Source: DAOOWV01 sp035371485 (GTDB lineage: Bacteria > Patescibacteriota > Dojkabacteria > JAFGLO01). Taken from it: DNA of 34,504 bases. Shown here one piece after another: positions 1 to 7,865 of this stretch. The DNA lies in assembly GCA_035371485.1 (NCBI GenBank), contig DAOOWV010000011.1, positions 1 through 34,504 of the forward strand, read 5' to 3'. A program made the translations under genes and the position numbers. Under the pieces are notes generated by a model. It ran no database searches. It was not told where the DNA came from and was given only the letters and a program-made list of their open reading frames with translations. Within the stretch, counting starts at the first letter, position 1. Every line of letters starts with the position of its first letter.

Positions 1-514
1 TACGAGTTTTTATGCTTATTGTTAGCCTGTTCTTGGGTTCATTTAGTAGCTCTTTCTTGTTCCTCCAAAAATCAATCAATTCTTTTATTTTATCATCAAT
101 TAAAATGGGTTCTTTGTTCGCTAACTTAATTGAATCTATTATTTGCTTAACAGAAAGTTCGTCATTAATTAATGCACATCCTGCACCACTTTTTACAACT
201 GCTCTATCGGGACATCCGATATTCAAGTCTATTCCATCAAACCCTGCGTACTTTGCTATGTGAGTGATCTTTCTAAAGTATTCGTGTTGTGTTGCTTTTC
301 CAAATACCTGAAGAATATTTTTGTTATTTGATCTTTTAAATAATAATTTAGGAATAAATAACTTTGGCCTACTAAAAAAACCTTGTACTGGGACAAATTC
401 TGTGAAAAACATATTTACGATTGGGCTATATTTTTCTACCATTGCACGATATGGATAATCTGTAACTCCATCCATTGGAGCAAGAGCAATTATTGGGTTA
501 TTGATTTTGTTCAT
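1..514 (-). CDS. dus: tRNA-dihydrouridine synthase, N-terminal part (cut by window edge)
   Basis: Reading the minus strand from the ATG at 514 gives 171 codons that run off the window at base 1. The protein opens with the FMN-site motif of Dus enzymes (ALAPMDGVTDYPYR, residues 10-23). It has a VFGK segment near 70-73 and the catalytic motif NIGCP at 98-102, so C101 is the predicted proton donor, followed by SGAGCALI. The visible part ends at a SIKTR segment, as expected at the next strand of the TIM barrel. Dus enzymes reduce uridine to dihydrouridine in tRNA D-loops using FMN and NADPH. About 25 extra residues between the SGAG motif and SIKTR (PILIDDKIKELIDFWR and following) look like a lineage insertion. 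The start overlaps the end of the upstream membrane-protein gene by 17 bases, implying co-transcription. The subfamily (DusA/B/C) cannot be decided from half a protein. Confidence 0.93.
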   Translation of the reverse strand, partial: MNKINNPIIALAPMDGVTDYPYRAMVEKYSPIVNMFFTEFVPVQGFFSRPKLFIPKLLFKRSNNKNILQVFGKATQHEYFRKITHIAKYAGFDGIDLNIGCPDRAVVKSGAGCALINDELSVKQIIDSIKLANKEPILIDDKIKELIDFWRNKKELLNEPKNRLTISIKTR

Positions 515-1082
515 GATTTTGTATACTAATTACTTGTTTGGAGTATGGGGTGTAAAGTACTATTACTCTATTTTTACATAAATACTTGTCAGTTCCAATT
601 TCCATTCCTTTCAATTCATTATAATCTCGTGATGAAATATTTAGCTTTTTACCGTCATCATTTATTACCAATACTCGATCAAAGTAGTGTAAATTATATA
701 TTTTTTCAACATAGCATATACCAGAAGTCTGAATAAGTCCTTTTTTGAGATCATTATAAGAGGGATAAATAAGCATAAGTATGTAATATATCCAAATGAC
801 CAAGATTATTGTAAATTCTGAAAGGTTTTTTTTCATAACAATTTTCTTATTTTTTTGTTTGATATTTTGCCATATTGCAAAACTCATTATGATTGGTGAC
901 AGAATAGAACATATTAATCCGATGGAGTACAGTATTTTCCAGTTATTTGCTGTGAAAAAATCACGAAGAGGATTTAGTCTAAACACTGGGGTAAAGAATG
1001 ATAAAGGGATGAAAATTATTATAATTTTTAATATAAATTTAACAATTGTTTCAGTTTTTGGGTTAATATTTTGGGGTTCCAT
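498..1082 (-). CDS. small membrane protein of unknown function
   Basis: The protein is 194 aa and starts at ATG 1082. Three hydrophobic segments are visible, roughly residues 14-33, 50-70 and 88-107, followed by a soluble C-terminal part of about 85 residues rich in beta-type sequence (e.g. DRVLVINDDGKKLNI). The topology resembles small membrane-anchored sensor or envelope proteins, but I recognise no family. Its 3' end overlaps the dus start, so it is probably the first gene of a two-gene transcript. Plus-strand open frames across this interval are low-complexity mirrors of the hydrophobic segments and are not genes. Confidence 0.75.
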   Translation of the reverse strand: MEPQNINPKTETIVKFILKIIIIFIPLSFFTPVFRLNPLRDFFTANNWKILYSIGLICSILSPIIMSFAIWQNIKQKNKKIVMKKNLSEFTIILVIWIYYILMLIYPSYNDLKKGLIQTSGICYVEKIYNLHYFDRVLVINDDGKKLNISSRDYNELKGMEIGTDKYLCKNRVIVLYTPYSKQVISIQNHEQNQ

Positions 1083-1108
1083 ATAATTTTTTGTGAATGT
1101 ATGGGTCT

Positions 1109-1117
1109 ATTTTATCA
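1109..1117 (-). promoter_or_regulatory. extended -10 promoter for the membrane protein/dus transcript
   Basis: On the minus strand the sequence reads TGaTAAAAT, an extended -10. The predicted start of transcription is near 1102, about 20 bases before the ATG at 1082. No convincing -35 lies 17 bases upstream (AGGTTC), which fits an extended -10 promoter. Confidence 0.4.
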
Positions 1118-1261
1118 TATTTGTGGAATGAGAACCTTATTAATAAGTTATAGGTGTTATATAGTGTACAAATTTTAATAATAAACTTGAATTATAAATT
1201 GTTGAAAATTATCTTTAGATTGATGCATAATACGAGCGTGTATAAATTTATAAATTTTATT

Positions 1262-2296
1262 ATGGCTACGTCTGTAGAGTTAAACTTAACCGAGGATACC
1301 CTAAGAACTGGAATAGATGCCATTGATAGCTTTGGAACACCAATCGCGATTCCCAGAGGTTATTATGATTATTTTATTTTGGGGATGAGGGGAATTGAAC
1401 AGTATGTAAACACAAATTTGAATATTTTACATACGGTTAATAATCTAGAAACTCAAGATGAAGTTAGTCAGTTGGTTTTCATAAAGGATAGTTGTATTGT
1501 AGTAATAGATGGGAGTGAAAACCAATTAAGGATCAGAAAATATGACAGGACTAGTAATGATTTTGATGAAAATTCATTATCACTAAGTCAAAAGAATCTT
1601 ACTCATGTAATTGTTTGTTCTATCAATGATAATAAGCAAATACCTGGAAATCTTGAAGCTCCGGTTTATATGGCTCAAAGAAATGAGAATGGTTTTGGAT
1701 TAATTACTATACCAATAACTGTTGCAAATAATGAAGTTTTTCCAAAGATTGATGCTTTAGAAGTTAATGATGGGAGGTTTTCTGTAGCTCTTAAGAGACG
1801 TGAAAAAATGATAAAAGCATTAGGATTTGCTAAAGAAGCGATTAAAAGAATGTCAGGTGTATTGTGGTATCCGTTGATTGTTGGTCAATTCAATCCCTTA
1901 TTTGAAAGAGTTTTATCAGATAGTTTTTCCGGAGACACTTCAAGAGTACATGTAGAATCCATGTATGATAGACTTAGAATTAAACGTGTTGGTGATGAAA
2001 TTGTGCTATTTTGGTATTGCTCTGATAAAGTAATCTCGTCCAGTCCTTCATGTTCTGATTTATATCAAATGTCATTATTTAGACTGGATGGTACTTTTGT
2101 TGACAAAACCTTTCCTAAACATGAAGAATCTGGATCTGAGATAACATGTTTAACTTATAGAGTTTTTACACCAGTTGATTATCGTTATGAGGTGAGGTTA
2201 AGTGTAGAAGATGGTTCTGAAAAAGATGATTCTGTAGAAAAAGTTTCTTTGGAGTTAATTAAATATATATTTGAGGGTTTACTATACAGGAAATAA
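1262..2296 (+). CDS. hypothetical protein with a possible -1 frameshift extension
   Basis: The frame is open from 1154, but the ATG at 1262 (MATSVELNLTEDTL) is the most likely start because the first 36 codons of the longer frame are low-complexity AT-rich sequence. This gives 344 aa ending at TAA 2296. No signal peptide, transmembrane segment or catalytic motif is evident. The middle (about 190-215) has a basic helical stretch with RREKMIKALGFAKEAIKR, and the C-terminus is acidic. I do not recognise the family. Near the end the codons GAG GGT TTA form the heptamer G GGT TTA (2275-2281). A -1 slip there would replace the last five residues by about 38 coding-like residues ending at 2397. It stands alone: its upstream neighbour is divergent and its downstream neighbour convergent. 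Confidence 0.65.
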   Translation: MATSVELNLTEDTLRTGIDAIDSFGTPIAIPRGYYDYFILGMRGIEQYVNTNLNILHTVNNLETQDEVSQLVFIKDSCIVVIDGSENQLRIRKYDRTSNDFDENSLSLSQKNLTHVIVCSINDNKQIPGNLEAPVYMAQRNENGFGLITIPITVANNEVFPKIDALEVNDGRFSVALKRREKMIKALGFAKEAIKRMSGVLWYPLIVGQFNPLFERVLSDSFSGDTSRVHVESMYDRLRIKRVGDEIVLFWYCSDKVISSSPSCSDLYQMSLFRLDGTFVDKTFPKHEESGSEITCLTYRVFTPVDYRYEVRLSVEDGSEKDDSVEKVSLELIKYIFEGLLYRK

Positions 2297-2397
2297 GGAT
2301 TACTGGAGATGTGGATTTAACAAATGGGAGTTATGAATTTAGACGTTTAGATCTTGATAATGTATCACTAACGGTTGATTTGCGAACTAGAAGATAA
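2275..2397 (+). other. slippery heptamer GGGTTTA and -1 frame extension
   Basis: Bases 2275-2281 are G GGT TTA in the zero frame, which is the X XXY YYZ form of -1 frameshift sites. The -1 frame is then open from 2281 to TAA 2395-2397 and reads TIQEIRITGDVDLTNGSYEF followed by RRLDLDNVSLTVDLRTRR. Its composition looks like protein, with alternating strand residues and charged positions. The zero-frame stop is at 2294-2296. No strong downstream hairpin is seen, so a simple indel in a formerly continuous gene is equally possible. Confidence 0.4.
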
Positions 2398-2420
2398 TAA
2401 TACTAAATTGGATAAGGTTA

Positions 2421-3622
2421 TTATTTAGATTTGAAATCAGTATTTATCCACCTTAACGGTAACAATAACCTTAGTAATATCACCGCAATAATTGAAAGTA
2501 TCCCATAAATTAGTGTAAAACTACTTATGGAATAACCTTCAATATATTTCCCTGCAAAATAAGCTATGAATGTATATGCTCCCATATACAAAAACCCAAA
2601 AGTTGATAATGCTGTTGCTCTATTCTTTGAACTAACAATACTATTTAAATATACACTTCTTAGGTTATTAAATATTGAAGAGGAAGCAATTCGAAATATT
2701 ATGAAAACAGAACCAATAATGACTGGAACAAATTTTATACCAACAAAAGATAAAGTTAATAATAGGACTACTATTGTGAGAACAATTTTTTTACTGAAAT
2801 TTTTATAGATTTGTGGAAATACGTAGGATAATATGGCAGATAAAAGATATCCTGTTGAAAATACAATTCCAATTTTAGTTCCATCAAAATCAAATGCTTC
2901 TACTTGAGCAGGGCCAATTAACTCTGAAGCTAAGTAATATCCCAGAGAAATTATTGCAAGTATGAGGGACAATAATTGATGTTTTGTAATTTTTAAATAA
3001 TTCACTTATACCTTGATATGTTTGCCTGAAGTACTTTCTTGCTGAATATTTTTCTGTATCAATTAATGGTTCTTTTATGTATAGTATTAACATAATTAAG
3101 CATACAATGTGTAAAATACCTGTAATTATATATGGTAATCGAAAATCTATATCAAATAATACTCCCCCACCCAATCCAGCAAGGATAAGTGCTATCCACG
3201 AAATAGTATTAATTCTTCCAATTAGCGTAGGATAATATCCTTCTTCGTTAATGTCTTTTAGTGAGTCATAAGCTAAAGCTTCAAATGCTCCTGATAATAA
3301 AGCTTTGGCAACTCCTCTTACAATTTCAAAAATTACAAAATATCCAAATGTCGCTCCAAAAGGAGTTGCAATTAGTGATATTGCGTACAAGGAATATGAT
3401 AGTATCAATGTACGCCTTTTGCCCCATATATCTGCAAGTGCGCCTGTTGGTAATTCAAGAAATAATGTTGAAAATTGGCGGATAATTGTTAGAAGTGCAA
3501 TTTGAGAAATTGTAATAAATTTAAGGTAAAAAAGAAACCATATTGGAATAATAAAAAAAAAGATCATTTAGGAAAGAAATGTAGTAGAGTATTTTGATAT
3601 TTGAAGTTATATTTGTTTTCAT
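2421..3622 (-). pseudogene. MFS transporter, broken by two frame shifts
   Basis: Three frames together spell one major facilitator protein of about 400 aa. The first frame starts at ATG 3622 (MKTNITSNIKILYYISFLND). Dropping one base from the A9 run (+ strand, 3553-3561) joins it to IIPIWFLFYLKF. The second frame (to 2890) holds the MFS motif A, LPTGALADIWGKRRTL, and six membrane segments. A second break at the T5 run 2990-2994 leads to the third frame (3005 to 2421), which carries the last six helices (LGYYLASELIGPAQ onward). Intact relatives export or import small solutes by proton coupling; the substrate cannot be told. As read, no full-length transporter can be made. The alternative is homopolymer error in the assembly. 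It converges with the hypothetical gene at 1262-2296. Confidence 0.75.
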
Positions 3623-3671
3623 TCGTTTGAAGAATATAAATTTCAAAGACAATATTAAACAATGGATGATT

Positions 3672-4388
3672 TTACTTTGAAGTAATTTTATATGTTTTAT
3701 CTAAACCGCGGAATTCACCAGGAAAAACATTAACTTTAACTTGGGAAAGATTGAGATTTTTAAATTGGTTGTAAGTTAAGCTTGTGGGATATATTTTTGG
3801 GCATGTTGTTCCACTCTTGTTCTAGCTTATTGATTGTCCTTTGAAACCTTTTTAGTATTTCTTCCTGAGAAATAAAATCTCTAATTCGAGAAAATTTAAA
3901 CTTTATATTTTTTACTGTATATTGATTCAGAAATGTTAATATTTTTTCAAAATTTTGGTTATATAAATCTATATTTTCTTGAGGAAGATTATTCATTTTG
4001 CTTATAAATATTTCGTCAGACCAAAAATCGATAGTAACTCCTTTTGTATAGGCTTTGCTTATTGGAAATATATAGTTGTATATTTGAATCATTGCGAATA
4101 CTTCTGACCAATCGGGATACGGATATGTTGGAAGTTGCCATTTTTTATAGCCTCCAAATGGTATAGATATATGAATGGGTTTGTGATTCTCTACTGAAAA
4201 TAAAATGGATTGCTTTACTTTTTTTAATAAATCAGAAGGAATTGCTGAAGCTTTATATTGTGTTGAACTTAATTTATTAAGAATAAATTTTTCAATTCCT
4301 TCATATTTTATTGTTTTTTGTCATATTCAGTTAAGTTGTATTTATTTTCTAACTTAACTATCTTTTGCAGATATTTATTTAAGTTCAT
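3672..4388 (-). pseudogene. conserved-looking hypothetical gene, broken by two frame shifts
   Basis: One reading frame can be rebuilt across two homopolymers. It starts at ATG 4388 (MNLNKYLQKIVKLENKYNL). Adding one A at the run opposite 4314-4319 gives DKKTIKYEGIEKFIL and continues through PIHISIPFGGYKKWQLPTYP and DWSEVFAMIQIYNY to NNMPK. Removing one base at the run opposite 3794-3798 gives IYPTSLTYNQFKNLNLSQ and an end at TAA 3674-3672. The product would be about 235 aa. The central block (PFGGYKKW, PDWSEVF, GVTIDFWSDE) looks conserved and enzyme-like, but I cannot name the family. The only long uninterrupted piece is the 110-codon frame 3760-4092. It lies next to the broken MFS gene on the same strand, and a tRNA-like sequence precedes it. 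Confidence 0.6.
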
Positions 4389-4409
4389 TTATTTAAACAT
4401 ATAATTATT

Positions 4410-4479
4410 TGGTGGAGGCGGAGGGATTTGTACCCTACATCTTTTCAATAAAGAAATATTTTACTTAAACTACGCCCCC
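4410..4479 (-). tRNA. degenerate tRNA-like sequence with encoded CCA
   Basis: Read on the minus strand, 4479-4473 (GGGGGCG) pairs over 7 positions, one of them G-T, with CGCCTCC near the 3' end. This is followed by a discriminator A and an encoded CCA (4412-4410). Before it lies a T-arm-like hairpin, TAGGG-TACAAAT-CCCTC, with one mismatch and TAC in place of TTC. The total is only 70 bases. The D-loop lacks the GG pair, the anticodon stem is imperfect and the variable region is 1-2 bases. No fold gives a convincing anticodon: UUG would have A at position 33, and AUU would have a stem mismatch. I read it as a decayed tRNA gene or a tRNA-derived attachment-site remnant, not a working tRNA. Confidence 0.4.
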
Positions 4480-4500
4480 GTTTACGATTTATTTTAGGAT

Positions 4501-4506
4501 TATAAT
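4501..4506 (+). promoter_or_regulatory. -10 box upstream of the TrmB-like gene
   Basis: A perfect TATAAT lies 69 bases before the ATG at 4575. No good -35 sits at 17 bases; TTTACG at 4481-4486 is too close (14-base spacer). The predicted leader is about 60 bases. Confidence 0.3.
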
Positions 4507-4574
4507 GTGTTACAATAACAAGTGTCAAAAGTGTTGAACCATGTCGACGCGCATATAATTTGTTAAATGTATTT

Positions 4575-5456
4575 ATGGACAATGTAAAAAGAGTATTAAG
4601 GGAGGTCGGATTAGCAGAAAATGAAATAATTGTTTATATGGCAACGGTTAATAAGAAAAATCTTACACCAACTGATATTTCATCACTTACAGGTATACCC
4701 AGAAGTACTATTTATAGCATTGCAATGAGTTTAGCTCTTAAAGGATTGATAAAGATGCATTCAAGTGATGGTATGTTAAAACAGCAGACCCTAATTTCAG
4801 GCAGGAATCCTTCCTTTTTAAGAAAATATATCCGAAATCAAAGAAGTCGATTAACAAAACTTGAAGTGGATATAGTTGATATTCTCCCTCAGTTAAAAGG
4901 TATTTTCCATGAAAATAAAACAAATTCAGATTTTGAATTTTATCCTGGAATTGATGGTGTAAAGAAAATATATTCTCATGATGATGAATATGACTCGGTT
5001 GATCTTGATAAATATGCTTGGGATCATATGGTTCCTACAGATATATTTGGTCAGAAGAATCTAAATAGAGATTTATCAAAGTACAGTAAAATTCATTCGG
5101 AAAATAAATCAATTGACTACGAATTATTTCCTTTAAATAGTTGGACAAAGCATGTATTAACCTATCAAACGGAACGGGATCCTAGATATTTAGAGAAAGT
5201 TGAATTTAGATATATAGAAGGTTCGTTTTTTGAGTTATTTTTACGTTTAGTAATAAAGGGAGATCACGTCTGGATGGCATGTGTAAATAATGATGAAATG
5301 TGGGGGTTAAAAATTAGAAGCTATGCATTAGCTAAAAGTTTGAAATCAATTTTCTTGCTTAATTGGCAAATTGCAACTCCAGTAACTAAAGATTTGGTTA
5401 AATCTTGGGGACCTAATGAGTTTTGGGAAGAACAAAAGAAAAAAGGGAAAAATTAG
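4575..5456 (+). CDS. TrmB-family transcriptional regulator
   Basis: The frame opens at a TTG (4560), but the ATG at 4575 (MDNVKRVLREVGL) fits the family start better, giving 293 aa. Residues about 1-75 form a TrmB-type winged helix: an amphipathic first helix, ENEIIVYMATV, then LTPTDISSLTGIPRSTIYSI as the helix-turn-helix, and a wing near KGLIKMHSSDG. A helical linker (about 85-115) leads to a C-terminal effector-type region starting FYPGIDGVKKIY. TrmB proteins usually sense sugars or other metabolites and control nearby transport genes. Here no intact transporter is adjacent; the nearest is the broken MFS gene. The xer gene follows 69 bases downstream on the same strand with its own candidate promoter. 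The target is unknown. Confidence 0.8.
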   Translation: MDNVKRVLREVGLAENEIIVYMATVNKKNLTPTDISSLTGIPRSTIYSIAMSLALKGLIKMHSSDGMLKQQTLISGRNPSFLRKYIRNQRSRLTKLEVDIVDILPQLKGIFHENKTNSDFEFYPGIDGVKKIYSHDDEYDSVDLDKYAWDHMVPTDIFGQKNLNRDLSKYSKIHSENKSIDYELFPLNSWTKHVLTYQTERDPRYLEKVEFRYIEGSFFELFLRLVIKGDHVWMACVNNDEMWGLKIRSYALAKSLKSIFLLNWQIATPVTKDLVKSWGPNEFWEEQKKKGKN

Positions 5457-5485
5457 ACATTTGGCATATCTCAACTAACAACATG

Positions 5486-5494
5486 TGATATACT
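5486..5494 (+). promoter_or_regulatory. extended -10 promoter for xer
   Basis: TGaTATACT matches an extended -10. The start of transcription would be near 5501, about 25 bases before ATG 5526. TTGGCA at 5461-5466 is too far (22 bases) to be its -35. The short leader is made of near-repeats of TTAATAG. Confidence 0.35.
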
Positions 5495-5525
5495 TATTAT
5501 AGTTAATAGTTAATAGATAATAGTT

Positions 5526-6596
5526 ATGGTGAATTGCTTAAATTTTTTCTATTTACCCAAACAGAGTGAATTTTTAATGGAGTTACAAGCTAATAATTTT
5601 AGTGAGAAGACTGTTAAAAACTATAACAGAGATTTATCCATATTTGCAGTGTTTCTTGAGATAGAAGGATTAAAATTTGAAAAAATAAGTAAACAAAGTA
5701 TTACCTTATATAAAAACTCACTCCAAACCAAAGAATATTCGCGATGGTTAAAAATGTTACAAAATGTTCCCAAAGAATATGCATCTTCAAAAGAAGGTGT
5801 GCTTGAATTCTTAATAAAAAATACACAAACGATTGAAAAAGAAACTTACCGTGGAAGGTACGGATATGGGGAGACTCCAGCTATTGGACTTCAAGCAAGA
5901 AGTGTTAATAGGTTCCTATCAGCAATTAGATCTTATTTGAAATATCTAATTGATTTTGACTATGATGTTCCAATTCCACCGGATGCAATCAAAATGATAA
6001 AAACTGAAAGAAAAGTTTCTCAAGTTGCTGAATTTGATGAATTACTCAGATTAATTGAGTCTCCAACGGAACTAGAAAAAGATGAATTTATCGCCAAAAG
6101 AAATCGTGCCTTACTTGAATTACTATTTTCGACAGGAATGCGTATCTCTGAAATTGTAAAGTTAAATAGAGATCAGTTAAATAAAGAAGGTAAAATTTAC
6201 ATTATTGGTAAAGGTAAAAAAGGCAGATTTGTATATTTAACTGAAAGAGCAATACAATATATAAATGAATATCTTGATCTAAGAAAAGACGATGAAGCTT
6301 CGCTATTTATTCCTACTCGAGGGGGACGTGATGGAATTAAGGGAGTGAGGTTATCAACAAACTATATTCAAGAAAAATTATCCTTTTATAGAAGAAGTTT
6401 GGGAATTGTTGTCCCAACTACTCCACATAGTTTAAGACATGGCTTTGCAACTTACTTGGCCGAAAATGGTGCTTCGCCAACAGCAATTCAGGTTTTACTG
6501 GGGCATGAAAGTTTGAATACTACTACAAAATATGTACATGCTTCTGACCGATATGCTGAGAAAAGCCACAGAAAGTATCATCCTCTTAATAAATGA
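5526..6596 (+). CDS. xerC: tyrosine recombinase, XerC/XerD type
   Basis: The protein is 356 aa. The N-terminal core-binding domain (about 12-150) has the family pattern FSEKTVKNYNRDLSIF and ARSVNRFLSAIRSYLKYL. The catalytic domain carries R206 (STGMRISE), a lysine in IGKGKKGR (about 229-231), H301 and R304 (TPHSLRHG), H327 (LLGHES) and the nucleophile Y336 (TTKYVH). All six positions are present, so an active enzyme is likely. Between the two halves of the core-binding domain (about 70-120) sits an extra segment of about 45-50 residues including YSRWLKMLQNVPKEYASSKE, making the protein longer than the usual 295-305 aa. The likely role is resolution of chromosome dimers at a dif site. An integrative-element role is the alternative, since the adjacent 2.3-4.5 kb zone is decayed and contains a tRNA-like remnant. 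The choice between XerC and XerD is uncertain. Confidence 0.88.
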   Translation: MVNCLNFFYLPKQSEFLMELQANNFSEKTVKNYNRDLSIFAVFLEIEGLKFEKISKQSITLYKNSLQTKEYSRWLKMLQNVPKEYASSKEGVLEFLIKNTQTIEKETYRGRYGYGETPAIGLQARSVNRFLSAIRSYLKYLIDFDYDVPIPPDAIKMIKTERKVSQVAEFDELLRLIESPTELEKDEFIAKRNRALLELLFSTGMRISEIVKLNRDQLNKEGKIYIIGKGKKGRFVYLTERAIQYINEYLDLRKDDEASLFIPTRGGRDGIKGVRLSTNYIQEKLSFYRRSLGIVVPTTPHSLRHGFATYLAENGASPTAIQVLLGHESLNTTTKYVHASDRYAEKSHRKYHPLNK

Positions 6597-6690
6597 TAGA
6601 TTAGAAATGATAGAATGATAAGTCTTTTTAGTTCGAATTGAATATTAAATCATATCACCTATCATTTGTCACTTATCATTTAATAATGGT
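6597..6690 (+). repeat. degenerate ATGATA-word tract with inverted halves
   Basis: The left half repeats ATGATAG/ATGATAAG (AATGATAGA, AAATGATAG, GAATGATAAG). The right half holds their complements (CATATCACC, CTATCATTTG, CTTATCATTT). The two halves can pair, for example AATGATAAGT with ACTTATCATT, around a 40-base loop. The same words recur in the repeats at 15.3, 17.8, 25.8 and 34.3 kb. It may act as a terminator between xer and pilM. Confidence 0.5.
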
Positions 6691-6719
6691 TTGACTTTTT
6701 TAAAAAAAAACTATATTAT
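6691..6719 (+). promoter_or_regulatory. sigma70-type promoter of the pilMNO-capA operon
   Basis: TTGACT at 6691-6696 and TATTAT at 6714-6719 are separated by 17 bases. The start of transcription would be near 6726, giving a leader of about 33 bases before pilM ATG 6759. The spacer contains A and T runs. Confidence 0.6.
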
Positions 6720-6758
6720 TTGTTTAGTAGTATTGAATTAATTTGAGAATCTGTCCCA

Positions 6759-7793
6759 ATGGCTGAAAAACTTCCTGATAAGTTCGGTATTGACTTTGGA
6801 AATCACTCCATTAAAGCTGTATATTTAAAGGGTATTGATTCTCCTAAACCCGAGTTAATTAATTTTGGAAGTGCACCTACTCCATTTGGTGTTTTAAATA
6901 CGGAAACAGATATTCATATTGATAGACTTGCTTCTGTAGTTAGAAATCTTGTGAAAGAGGCAAATATTAAGACTAAAGCAGTAGTTTCTGCAATTCCAGA
7001 ATCAGTTGTATCAACTAGAGTTTCAACATTTAAAGGTATAAAACCTAAAGAATTGAATGATGCGGTTTATTGGGACACAAAACAATCGTTGCCTGTTCCA
7101 ATTGAAGAGATGGAGATTTCGTGGATGCTTTTAGGTGAAAAAAAAGAGACCGAAGAATATATGGTTTTAAGAGTTGCAGCCACTAAAAAGATGATTTCAA
7201 CATATACTAAGATACTTCAAAAAGCTGGTCTAGATCCCGTAGCAATGGAAACTGAAGGAGTGGCAATAGCAAGGCTTGTAAAGCAGTTGGGACAAGCTGA
7301 GGGAGTTGTCGTTTTAGATTTTGGATCACAGACAACGGACATGAGTATTGTAAGAGATGGAAACCTTCTTTTCTCTCAGAGTATTTCAACTGGTTCTGAT
7401 GCTTTTACTCACGCTATTATGAATGATTTTTCTTTAGAATATAATCAGGCAGAGCAATATAAAATTAAGTATGGACTTGATGAGACGCAGTTAGAAGGAA
7501 AAATATATAAGAGTCTTGAACCTATTGCTAAAATAATTGTTGGTGAAGTTGTAAGAGGTATTGAGTTTTATAAATCTCAGACAGGATTTAGTGCACCTAA
7601 GGATGTTTATCTGGTTGGAGATGGTTCATTGTTACCTAACTTAGTTGTATATATGACAACGGAATTAGGACTAAATGTAACATTGACTAATCCATGGAGT
7701 AATATTTCGGTAAAAGAATCAGATATGGCAGTGCTTGATAAGAGCAAATCTGCATATGCTGTTTGTGTTGGCTTAGCATTGAGATCGTTTTAG
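6759..7793 (+). CDS. pilM: type IV pilus assembly ATPase-like protein PilM
   Basis: The protein is 344 aa with an actin/FtsA-like fold. The phosphate-1 motif FGIDFGNHSIKAVYL is at 9-23, the phosphate-2 motif VVVLDFGSQTTDMSIV at 183-198, and the adenosine motif VYLVGDGSLLPNL at 283-294. The centre contains the PilM-specific dimer region (ELNDAVYWDTKQSLPVPIEE). PilM binds ATP in the cytoplasm and grips the N-terminal tail of PilN, tying the PilNO inner-membrane complex to the pilus motor. The gene order pilM-pilN-pilO confirms it. The N-terminus of the next protein (MELPKSINLM) resembles the PilN tail that docks on PilM. Pilus motor, pilin and secretin genes are not in this window. Confidence 0.9.
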   Translation: MAEKLPDKFGIDFGNHSIKAVYLKGIDSPKPELINFGSAPTPFGVLNTETDIHIDRLASVVRNLVKEANIKTKAVVSAIPESVVSTRVSTFKGIKPKELNDAVYWDTKQSLPVPIEEMEISWMLLGEKKETEEYMVLRVAATKKMISTYTKILQKAGLDPVAMETEGVAIARLVKQLGQAEGVVVLDFGSQTTDMSIVRDGNLLFSQSISTGSDAFTHAIMNDFSLEYNQAEQYKIKYGLDETQLEGKIYKSLEPIAKIIVGEVVRGIEFYKSQTGFSAPKDVYLVGDGSLLPNLVVYMTTELGLNVTLTNPWSNISVKESDMAVLDKSKSAYAVCVGLALRSF

Positions 7794-7809
7794 GATGTCT
7801 AAATGATAA

Positions 7810-7833
7810 AGGTTAAATTTGGAGATTTAACCT
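7810..7833 (+). other. perfect hairpin in the pilM-pilN gap
   Basis: AGGTTAAAT (7810-7818) and ATTTAACCT (7825-7833) form a 9-bp stem with a 6-base loop. No T-run follows, so it is not a standard terminator. It could be an RNA-processing or stability element between pilM and the lower-expressed pilN. Confidence 0.5.
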
Positions 7834-7865
7834 AAAGTTAATAATTTTAACTCATAATTTTGGAT

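Noticed and set aside
12..263. 83-codon plus-strand open frame at the window start
   Set aside because: It is the mirror of the dus gene on the minus strand, which carries clear family motifs.
796..1086. Hydrophobic 96-codon plus-strand frame
   Set aside because: It lies opposite the three membrane helices of the minus-strand protein; AT-rich hydrophobic codons read as hydrophobic on both strands.
5461..5494. TTGGCA/TATACT as a full -35/-10 promoter for xer
   Set aside because: The 22-base spacer is too long; only the extended -10 is kept.
5457..5525. dif-like recombination site next to xer
   Set aside because: No 11-6-11 arrangement with complementary arms could be found by eye.
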